Below are positions 10,158 to 19,464 of a stretch of 64,000 nt of DNA, piece after piece. The notes under the pieces were generated by a model. It was given only the letters and a program-made list of their open reading frames with translations, did no database searches and was not told the DNA's origin. The stretch lies in assembly GCA_038496445.1 (NCBI GenBank), contig JALMLS010000572.1, forward strand, positions 1 through 64,000. The letters are read 5' to 3'. A program made the position numbers and the translations under genes. This stretch comes from Trichosphaerium sp. ATCC 40318 (taxonomy: Eukaryota > Discosea > Flabellinia > Trichosidae). How positions within the stretch are numbered: the stretch's first letter is position 1; every line of letters begins with the position of its first letter.

Positions 10158-12812
10158 ACTTGATTTTAAGTCGTATTTTTAGCGAAACAACAAGACGAGC
10201 ACCTGATGATGGCAAATACCTGCTATACAAATGTAGCCCACAAGAGACAGAGATGATGTCTAAACTCAGAGAAAGTCGCAAGAAAGCGTCAAATAAGCGC
10301 AAAGCCCCAAAGGCGCCGCTACATACGGACAGGGTCACAAAAAAGCAAAAAAGGGCAACCAAGAACCGTACACCAACTTCCCAACGTCTGGCTGGAAAAG
10401 TAAACAAAGGCCGCCGAATCATCAAAATAAAACGAACTCGTAAGACCACACGAGCTGCTACGCGTATTACACGCACACCAAAGGCCCGGAAGCCAACTGG
10501 AACCATCACACCCGGATATCGCTCAAACAAATCTGGTAGTAGGCGGTCAAGTGGAAGCTCAACTGGTTCAATATCATACAAAGCATCCGATTCTCCAGAG
10601 ACTACCAAATCTAAGCGCCTCCGACATTCAATCGTCATAAATGAGGGTTATGAACAAGAAAGGAGCATGGACAATTTTTTTATGCGCGAGATTCAAAAAT
10701 TGAACGCCGCACAAGCGAAACATGCTGAAAGAGATGCGAAAAATGAACGTGAGATCCGAGAATTGAAAGTGCAAAACGCAGCCATAGTAGCACAAAATGC
10801 TGAGAGAGGTGTGAAAAATGAACGCGAGATCCGAGAATTGAAAGCACAAAATGATGCCATACAAGCACAAAATGCGACCACAGAGGCACAAATAAAAGGA
10901 CTTGCCAATGCAGTTGCATTGATAAAATTGCGAAAGGCACACCTCCATTCTCTCTCAATAATGAGTACGCTCAGTTTTTGCACTCTTTTTAATACGGTGC
11001 ACTCACTTTATTTTTAGAGTACTCAGAACTGTACAGCAGATTCGATAACCTTGGAGACATACTATTCGCGGTGAAGTCATGGCTCGAGGGTTCATATTTA
11101 AAGTATTTTCGCGGATTGCCTAAAAACGTGTTTGCAAAGATGCCCAAGCAGCCAACAGTCACGGAAACCACTTGGCAACAAAAGGAAGATTACCTCACAG
11201 AGCAAACAGTTGAACTGTTGAACAAGGATAACACTTCTGATTACATGATGGCCTTTGATGGCAAAAGTAACCATACATTTCCAAAAACACCTGAGCATGG
11301 CTTTGCCAAACCAGACATCCTCCTGGCACCCAGAAACCTTGGTATCACCATACCGACATCGTATCAAATCATAGTACCATGGGAGGTCAAGTTGGTTGTG
11401 GGACAATCCAAAGGTTTCGAACCAGCAAAACTTGGACAAATAATGTACGAACATCTTTTTTTTTCTCTTGCTTGTGTTGTTGACACAGTTTTTAGGTTGT
11501 ATTGTATTCGTGTTATGGCTGCTCAACCAACACGTACATCAGTGACAGCAGTGATTTCAAACGAGAAATACGTACAGTTTCTGCGTATGGACTGGGACGA
11601 AACTACAGCAGATGGCGATAAATTCTATTTTACAAAAGTGTATGACTTTGTCGGTAAAAACTCTGAGGGAGCAAAGATGATCAACCACCTCATGGCACGG
11701 TCTCCTGAGGAACTCGGATGGTCTGTACCTCAGTTCAAAATTGGTGGGACCTACTATGCAGCAACGAATATTCTGGGTAAAGGTGCATCAGCATCTGTCT
11801 ACCAGGTTGAAGCAGACGATAAGACTTATGCTGTAAAACATCTCTTTCCACAATTCTTGGAGGAGGCGAAACATGAAGTAGAAGTACTGAATGAACTAAA
11901 GCCATATGAGACTGCTCATGTTCCAACAGTAACACGTACATCTTGGAAACCTGGAAGAGCAGTACGTTTTGGTTTTTTTTTTTACTCCAGTTTCTTTTGT
12001 TGTTGTTGTTTGTGCTGATGTTGTTACTAGAACCCTAACAAGATATTTTTCGTTTCTGAACCAGTTGGTCAAGTACTCAGCGCAGATGAATTCTCTATTA
12101 CAGGACTCGTGTGCTCATTTTCATCTCTTGTGAAGACACTAAAGGCTGCACATGACTTAGGATATGTACACAGGTACATTCCACAGTTTCACGTGTTTTT
12201 TTTTTGAACTTAGTGTTCTCCTTATTGACTCTTCTTCCTTTCAGAGATATCTCACTTACAAATGTTATATGGTTTGAAGAGGAGTTGTACATTATTGACT
12301 GGGCGTGTGCTGCCAAAGAAGGTGTAGAAGTTGAGTTCCAAGGCAATGTTCTGTTCGCACCTTCAAAGCTGTGTCTCGAATATGAACCCAACATCGAATT
12401 TACTCCACAACCATGGCACGACCTTGTATCCCTTGTCAAGATGTACGCATACTTGACACTACCAAGACATGCTCGTATCGAATGCTTCATTGAACAATTC
12501 GAAAAAATCGATTGGCGTACCGATCCACAGCGTAGTTGTGATGCCCAAAAGATGATCAGTATGAATTGGGATAATGTACTATCTTATTTCAAAGTACCTA
12601 TGCGCTATGCTCAAAAAATGGACTATGACAGACTTGGAGCGTGGTTTGATGAGAAGTTTAAGTTGAGTAATATCAGGTCTGTCACAGTTGATGACATGCA
12701 CAACGCCACATATGATGAGGGAAAACCAATTGGCCAGCAGTTTTCTTAAGCTTGTAAAATAGACGACAAATAGATGGGGATTTGGTTTGATAATACTACA
12801 CATGTACATATT
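10158..12812 (+). repeat. Right arm of large inverted repeat
   Basis: Inverted match to 6590-9757, carrying the second nuclease-kinase gene. The ends are set by loss of similarity near CTTGATTTTAAGTCG on the left and ACATGTACATATT on the right. Confidence 0.9.
10256..12749 (+). CDS. Crinkler-like effector: coiled coil, PD-(D/E)XK nuclease, protein kinase; SAP domains lost (copy 2)
   Basis: About 760 residues, close to copy 1 over most of its length. The second ATG of the pair 10253/10256 matches the start of copy 1. Introns include 10966-11018 and ones after QIM, after GRA and after YVHR, all in the same places as in copy 1. It keeps the basic N-terminus (SRKKASNKRK), the coiled coil, the nuclease motif (KPDILL ... 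EVK), the kinase Gly loop, AVKHL, HRDISLTN and DWA. It lacks both SAP domains: KKQKRATKNRTPTSQ joins directly what is separated by about 500 bp in copy 1. It also lacks a 12-residue basic stretch before TWQQKEDYL. The frame is intact throughout, so it seems functional with changed DNA-binding ability. Confidence 0.85.
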
Positions 12813-13035
12813 GGGTTCACATTAAATAAATTCATTACCACCGCTTCAACAGTAAACTTGTATTGCTAAACCACAATCATGCTTTCCTTTAGAACCTAGT
12901 GGTGTAGCTGCTCATATCTCACACTCATGTCACTATTTACAATGATGTAAAGTTGACTTTTGCATATTTAGACCTTGTTTACAGTGCATACTTATTGATA
13001 TTACCTTACTTTAATAAATCTTAATAGTTGGGGAG

Positions 13036-13190
13036 TATGAATTTGTATTAATAATAATGTACATTGAACAAACTACGAAGGAGGACAGAGAAAAGTGTTC
13101 ATTGTTTGTGCTTGGCAAAATGGCAAATAATGTCTGTAAGTGATAATACACCACGTGGCTTAAGATCATCGGTGACAACCCATAATCGAT
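13036..13190 (+). repeat. Direct repeat A, right copy
   Basis: Matches 6320-6480 in the same orientation. Here it directly abuts the 3' end of the CBS gene. In the left copy, nuclease-kinase gene 1 lies between A and the CBS fragment. Confidence 0.8.
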
Positions 13191-13196
13191 GCACTT

Positions 13197-14349
13197 TTAG
13201 AGAAAGCATCTATTGAATAAGAGTATTAGAAATATTGACATGAAAGTTTCAATAAAATGTATGCCACGTGCTTTTTGTACTGCTGATTCCAAAGTTATAT
13301 CCATCTTTACTACTCCTTCAGCTGTTTTATCAACAGTCCCACGTGCTTTTAAAAACTCTTGTACTGGCAAGATAAGGTCCTCCAAGTTTGTAGCATTCAC
13401 GCCTTGTAGACATTACTTAGAGTATTTATGACACAAAATGACGTTACCTCGTAAATCAGAGCTTGACAGTGTTCCACAGACTGTTCCTTTATTAGCGTCC
13501 ACAACACATAATGCATTGTGTGACAACAGTGCCATCAATCGAAAACCTTGTAATGCCTATAAAGGAAGTGTTATACTACTAAGTACACCATTGTCAATTG
13601 AATTGATTGCTTACTGTCTGGTCGTTTTTCATGGTAGCAACATCTGTAGCTTTTACTATCTTTAAATCTTCTAAAGAGGACTTCCAAGCTATCACATGTT
13701 AACAATAATGTTGTCAAAGTTGACGTTCGTACGCTTGGATTCTTTTTCTTTATTTTTGAATAAAAATCTTACGACATCAGTTTGCGACAAAATACCAACT
13801 TCTATCGTATTGTTAGATCAAGAAACACCTTGTATACTATTTAACGCACTATCTGGACCACCTAAAGTAACAAGAGCTCGATGTTTACCGGCAGCATAAT
13901 GCTAAAGAGTGATTAGTGTTTATCCGTTAAATCACGTGAGCTTACTTGAATGACACTAGATAAGCTCGTTTTACCGTCTACAGGCATAGTTATACTCTTT
14001 GAATGCTCAGCAAAGAAAGCAGACGCATCAATAGCGTATTTAGCCTTGTTATCGACTGTTTGGCTCAAAACGGTGCCATCATCGTTAAATTGAGTGAATG
14101 TAAGTGCTATCATTATATCCCATATCCCAACGAGCCCGAGGTATCTCTACAATAGCAGTTTAGGATTGTTGCCGTTTTTTCTTTTGTACGAACCTTTTTC
14201 TTCGTGTCAAGGATTGGAATAGCTGTAATATTACTCTTGCTCATTGATTGTAGCGCTTCCGCGATTGAAGACTCTGTTGTAGCGAATATAATATTCTGAT
14301 TGTCTGACACGATATCCTTTAGTGTTGTTTGTTTAATTAACGTTTCCAT
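13197..14349 (-). CDS. Four-CBS-domain protein, probably 3'-truncated
   Basis: Starting at the ATG at 14349, exons join in frame. CBS1 has SSIAEALQSMSKSNITAIPI then YLGLVGIWDIMIAL. CBS2 has GKHRALVTL and VGILSQTDVVRFL. CBS3 has DVATMKNDQTALQGFRLM then CVVDANKGTVCGTLSSSDLR. CBS4 starts with DITLESAVQKARGIHFIE. CBS pairs bind adenine nucleotides; four in one chain recalls SNF4/Sds23-type regulators. CBS4 is incomplete: after HFIETF the sequence turns into a hydrophobic tail (MSIFLILLFNRCF) and stops, exactly where similarity to the 9806-9963 fragment ends. So the gene probably lost its true 3' end. An in-frame TGA near 13815 is avoided only if a 27-nt GT-AG intron (13802-13828) is removed. Confidence 0.78.
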
Positions 14350-14558
14350 TGCGTTGTTTATGATGTAATTAGATAAAACAGAAAGCTAGGAACACTAACT
14401 TAACCAATTTCACGAAGCTCAGTGTACCTTAAATGATTCTTAGATATCTCGGCACGTTACGAATAGTTTCTTAATTTGGAATGTTTTACAACTCATTCGA
14501 GCGCTTGCAAAGCCAGCCATAGGGTATACTGAGTGGTAATACAAGTTTATTTCTATAA

Positions 14559-16572
14559 TTACAATACTGCCATCTCCGCCATTGATGCACTTGGTGCCAT
14601 TAGTAGTGAAGGTCTAGTACTTTGTACGTTGCCATATGAACTCATTTGATAATGCTTAAATGATATATCAGGCCTAATAGAGAGTTAACCAAAGGCAGCA
14701 AGCTCGTTTTTAAAAAGCAAGGTACCTTAATTGTTGTATGGCCTTTGCGATAGCTCCTATATCCTGTGCCCAAAATGGAATAGGGACAACAGTTATACCT
14801 TGCGTACGTGCTTTCTCTTGTTTCTCATCATCTCTGGCATCTTGTATTGATGCTGGACCAAACCTGGAATAGATATCTTGATAATGGTGTTGTCCTGTTG
14901 TATGTATAGTTAAGAGAAAGACAATTTTAAGATTGAAACAATACCATGATACTCTAAAGCAAGGTTGAACGCAGGAACAAATACATCAAGACTCAGCTGA
15001 CTACCAGACAAATCTAAAGGTATTCCTGGATGATATTCCTCCTTTATCTCGTATCCAGGGAACAGCCTCTTTGCACAAGATAGAACCCACCTGAATTACA
15101 AAATGTAAATGGTTGGTTTTGCGTGCATGCAACGAACTACCTTTGCATTGCTCGTTTATCATCTCTCATCAGTTTGAGTTGATTCCATTTACGTTCAGGG
15201 TACAATGTTTTGAGCGTAACTGGCCAGTGTCGTATCATTCCTGTAGCACCTAATGCACGAAGTTGATAGCTTGATATGCGATACCAATCATCAGGTTGCC
15301 GAACATCAAGTGAATCTTCAATATTCTCCAAAAACAGATTTGCTTTGCTGGAACGTTGCCAGAAGTCACGTGGCATTTTTTCTGTAATAACTTTAATAAA
15401 AACAATCATAGAAAGTATATCACGTACTAAAGCGGTAAGGAAGCCATTCATGATCAGGGTAAGTATGAGACAAGAAACGTTGCATCGATGAATAATTATT
15501 CCTTATTTTAAATCAGTCATTTAAACAGTTGCTGTAAACAACTTATACGTACATGAGTGTCCCACCACCGTGCTCCTTTAATGATTTGGTGCTTATTTTG
15601 TACCAATCATCAAGATTCTTGATACCAAATTGTAATTCTAATGGTTGTTAGAGTGCCACGGAGACGCTTTTTTTTTCGACTCACCAAAATGTCTCACAAA
15701 CCTGCGATGATTTTCCCGTGAAACCCAAAAATTTCGTACAGTATTTCCTTTGGGGGAAATCAAAATAATGGATAGGAAAGAGTTACAAACGTACGGAATC
15801 TCCAAGGAATCCACTCATTTTGAGGGTAAAATTCTTGCAACATTTTTTGAAGAGAAGAATTGTAGGGTTCTCTACAGGTTAACTGGTTAAGTATGTACAA
15901 AATTAACATATACTTACGCTCTCAAGAATCCAGAACCTCCAATTTTAGCTAAATCTTCAACAGTAATATCATACCAATCGTACAATGTGTTAATACGTAA
16001 TTTAATTTCAGCCTGCAATGTGTCAAAAAATCAGTCGAACAAAATGTCATCTTGTACCTCTTTAATAAACGCAATTCTATTGTCTCTGTGAGCCCAATAG
16101 TTTCTTCCAGTAGTAGCTAAGAATACTTAACACATAGGGGTATACTCGAAACAAGTACTGAAGTTCCAAGGCTGCCAAGCGTATTCGGGATAAACATATT
16201 TGAGAAAGTTCAATAATGAACTATGGAAGTAACTAACGGTTTTAGTTATTATCTGTGGCGACCAACGTACCCATTTATAAGGCTAACAGCCTTCGCTTTG
16301 CGAATATCTAAGTACGATACGTGGTACCAGTCTTCTATGTTTTTGATACCGAGTTTTACCTCTAGCTAACCTCACAATATGTTATATACGCGTGTGGTAA
16401 CAGTTTTACCTCTCTTGTAAATCCTACAACGTTTTCGTTTGAATTAAACCATTTATGAGGTACCCTACGCTCAGAGGGGCTAATAAAAGGTTAACTAACA
16501 ATTATTAACATTATTTCACCTGATGTTCTTGTAAGAAGCTCTAGCGCTTCGCACAGCCTCAAACGAGCGCAT
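14559..16572 (-). CDS. Trp-rich repeat protein with C-terminal PD-(D/E)XK-like nuclease domain
   Basis: Joined exons run from the ATG at 16572 (MRSFEAVRSARASYKN) to the stop at 14559. Four to five repeats of about 65 residues follow the pattern YPE-x-x-W-x-PW-x-F ... P-x-FW ... R-x-F ... L-x-I-x-x-x-x-DWY-x-I ... GG. Examples are YPEYAWQPWNF, GIKNIEDWYHVSYLDI and LDDWYKIS. The C-terminal domain reads LFPGYEIKEEYHP, then LSLDVFVPAFNLALEYHG, QHHYQDISRFG, QDARDDEKQEKARTQGI and VVPIPFW. The D-x(11-12)-E-Y-x-G-x2-H core and the later RD-x2-K look like a PD-(D/E)XK/VSR-type nuclease. I recall similar uncharacterised proteins in Rhizophagus and other protists, and know no function for them. The last exon adds a short Ser/Met-rich tail. 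The first intron uses a GTGAAA donor. Confidence 0.72.
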
Positions 16573-16722
16573 TAAAACCTAGACAGATAGCTGTCATCCG
16601 ATCTAACGCTAACGGCTCGACACGAGTGCAATGAAGTCGTTGCAAGTCACAGAAGTTCACTGATCCCTCTTTTACTCAGCGCCGGCGCTACACGCAATCA
16701 AACTACTAAACGTCTACAAGAA

Positions 16723-17583
16723 TTATTCTATTGTTACATTTTCTACTTTTTCTACTTTGCCTTCCATGGCATGAAGTTTTTTCAAGTGCGATATCACGTG
16801 ACCTTTTAGTTTAAACTTTTTATGACAAACAGAACATCTATAAGGTCTCTCTTCAGAATGAGTAGTAAGATGACGTCTAACATCAGCAAGACATGCAAAT
16901 CTTTTACTACAAAGAGTACAGGCAACCTTCCTTTCACCTTTATGTACGTTACCCAAGTGTCTTTGTAGATTACCCCTTGTAGAGAATCTTTTACCACATC
17001 CTTTCTCTTTACAAGCGTAAAGCTTCTCTGTCGCGTGAACGCCATTTTTATGTCTGTTATAATCTCCCTTTTGCTTGAAAACCTTACCACAGATACCGTC
17101 CTCTGTTTTATGTTCACATATGAACCGTTTAGCGTGTAATTCTATGTGTCGTGTTAGGCTTCCTGATCTTTTGAATATCCTTTTGCATATAGGGCACTTT
17201 TCGTTAATATTTGAAGGTTTGGGACCTGTCTTAAGCTTTTTTCTTGCTGTTGTTTGTTTTTCTGTCTTTTCTGGTTCTTCTGAATCGCTTCGCTTTCTTT
17301 TTGTGCCCTGAGGTTTTGGAAGTAAGCTAAGCGTAGTTTCGTCGCTATCTGGTTCAGTTTGAGAGCCTTCACAGTGAGGACATAAATTAGAAGCAAATGG
17401 TAGCGAACAAGCCATGCAAGACGCGCAAGCGTGATGCCCACACGGTAAAATCTGTAAATCACTGGTTTGATAACAAAAACAACAGTTTCGATCAAAATCA
17501 TCTTGTAAATCGCTGAGAAAGCTGTAATAGGTATTTAATACAAAAAAGAAAGTTTTAACGTGTTTAGAACCTCGTTGAACCAT
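16723..17583 (-). CDS. RING plus C2H2 zinc-finger protein
   Basis: The open frame starts at ATG 17583 and encodes about 286 residues, perhaps with one short intron near 17535-17570. An N-terminal RING-like cluster (CCFCYQTSDLQILPCGHHAC, then CMAC ... CPHC) is followed by a basic stretch (KRKRSDSEEPEKTEKQ, ARKKLK) that could be a nuclear signal. Then come five C2H2 fingers: CPICKRIFKRSGSLTRHIELH, a CEHKTEDGICGK type, CKEKGCGKRFSTRGNLQRH, CTLCSKRFACLADVRRH and CSVCHKKFKLKGHVISH. The longer spacing in fingers 2 and 3 is TFIIIA-like. It is probably a nuclear DNA- or RNA-binding E3 ligase. Five fingers without an intron contrasts with the neighbours. Confidence 0.8.
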   Translation of the reverse strand: MVQRGSKHVKTFFFVLNTYYSFLSDLQDDFDRNCCFCYQTSDLQILPCGHHACASCMACSLPFASNLCPHCEGSQTEPDSDETTLSLLPKPQGTKRKRSDSEEPEKTEKQTTARKKLKTGPKPSNINEKCPICKRIFKRSGSLTRHIELHAKRFICEHKTEDGICGKVFKQKGDYNRHKNGVHATEKLYACKEKGCGKRFSTRGNLQRHLGNVHKGERKVACTLCSKRFACLADVRRHLTTHSEERPYRCSVCHKKFKLKGHVISHLKKLHAMEGKVEKVENVTIE

Positions 17584-18754
17584 GTTGTGCAATCCAACTC
17601 TAATAGAACCGTTGGAGGTCGGTGAGGAGCTACTACACGCTTGGTGAAGTGCAAACCAAAGAATAGCCGTTCCTCACCTTAGTTCTCGAAGCTTTGTTTT
17701 CTTTGGCCGCGTACCTGTGACCATCTAATGCGTAAGGTACACTAAGAGTAGCCAACATTTGATCCTTCTCTGTGAGATTTCTTTTTGAATACGTCAGAAA
17801 AGCGCTGACTAAAAAACGAAGTAGGCATACTGTGCTTGAGAACAATGTTTTTAGGTGTAACCAATATCTAGTAGATAAGAGACTAGGAGTAGCATATCCA
17901 ACACAAACTAGAGTAGCAGCCACTATCACGTGCGTGGAAATCGCCTTGTTTTTTCACAGTGAATTCGCTTTGGATGCAGCTTTCATACCTACTTGTCTCA
18001 GGTTTACTTTGACTAACAAGGTCAGTCAGATTAATACGATAGATGGTGCTTCATTCAACTTTATCAAATGTTTGAGCTAAGTGCTGCCTAGTCCAAAGTT
18101 CCTTTGTTTGTTCCTGGATACATTCTCTTAAACGGACTGCAACGTCGCTAGGTGCAATGAGGTCATTACATTATTAGTGGCAGGAGATCACTGTGACATA
18201 CGCTCGTTGTATTGACCGTAGCTAATCAAACCTGGAGCAACAAAAGTAACTTGCAAAGATAAGTTTAGGGTTGACAAGACAACACAAGACATCTTTAGCG
18301 ATCGCCTAAGCCCTGAAGACAGTTTAAGGAACTAACGTTATGGTACTTTTGTTTGATCAAAAAAAACTAGCACAAAGTGATCATTTATTTGTCACAAAGC
18401 TCGCCAAAAGTACAATTGGTGCTTGTAATACTATTCCTTGATACAATAAAGGCTAAAATCAACGTTTTAAAACCTCCAGGAACTGCAAAAAAAAATTCAC
18501 GTGGTTGTAGGAACTTAATCACATTAAGTAACATAGGAACACAGGAACTCAGCTTCCTGTGCAGGAACTGTTTCGAAACATTTATTTATATTTATAGTCC
18601 ACATACCAATTAAACACGATCATGTTTACCGTATCAAGCAAGAAAGTAACAATGAGGCCAGGCGGTCAGGGAGGCGCAAGCAATGTAAGAGTAGAAGCGA
18701 GACGTCACTCTAAAATAATATTAGGATGGTTATAGATGGCCTTGTTCACCAATA
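17584..18754. other. Gap without a supported gene
   Basis: The longest minus-strand frame (17633-17929) begins with GTG, not ATG, and has no recognisable domain. A short plus-strand ATG frame at 18622 encodes 38 codons and may be the 5' exon of the next gene. Otherwise I see nothing. Confidence 0.45.
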
Positions 18755-19464
18755 GCCAGAAATTTATTGGAACCAGTCATAGTGTTCCTACCTAGTAGAT
18801 CAATCGATCCTAGAAATATCACCTTTTCTATACGATGCCTAAGTACACCTTCCATTGTTTTGTGTAACAACCTGCTTACGTTGTCTCCACTAGAAAAAAG
18901 AAATGTTGGTATTGCAAAGACAGCTTCAGATTGGAATAGACTGTACATGCGGAACTTCAAGTTGTTCAGGCATGAGATGGAGTATGATAGTCCAAGGAAC
19001 GCCGTTTTGATATACTTTGAGTATGGCTGTGCAGGAGAATTTAAGGTCACAATCCACTGTAAGAGAATACCTGTAGCAAGTGCAGTATGCATAGTTAAAG
19101 GAGCTAGAGGTAAATTTTCTTTTGGTCTCAATAGTGGTTAACAACAAGTTGTTTTAGTCACAAATAGAGTTCCTCAACCTAGACAAGTTGCACATGACAT
19201 ACCTAATCGTCAGTTTAATAGAAACTATTTGGTAAGTAGAATTTTTTTAAATGCTTTCCAAGCTACCTTTTACAGGAACAAACAGCTTTTCTTTATCCGA
19301 TCTGCAGTGAAACTGTAATACAGAAATGTACTAACTATGCTTAGAGATATCAAGCCATTAGCAGCATCTCAGGGGTATTACATACGCTTGCTCGGCAGTT
19401 TCCAAAAGAGAGGGAGGAGCTTGATGACGACAACTGCGACCCAATGGAAGAAGATCCACTTGAC
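18755..19464 (+). CDS. Unknown protein, divergent paralogue of the gene at 21058-22240; 5' end not found
   Basis: The frame from about 18755 reads NITFSIRC ... WNRLYMRNFKLFRHEMEYDS ... AVLIYFEYGCAGEFKVTI. It lines up with NAYNAGHTKQLFRHEFLHD ... MLYIEFAHVGVYEVF in the gene at 21-22 kb. An intron after KGAR (GTAAAT...TTTTAG) falls at the same place and phase as the intron after NHPR there, which supports common descent and a real gene. Further exons read VTNRVPQPRQVAHDIPNRQ and EQTAFLYPICSETVIQK. A last one, reached across a very short intron, has an acidic tail (DDDNCDPMEEDPLD) ending at 19464. I do not recognise the family. It could be decaying. Confidence 0.5.

Noticed and set aside
13802-13828. 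Reassigned TGA (genetic code change)
   Set aside because: TGA ends other genes normally; a short intron or decay explains the single case better.
17633-17929. 98-codon minus frame with hydrophobic N-terminus
   Set aside because: Starts at GTG; no splice partners, no domain.
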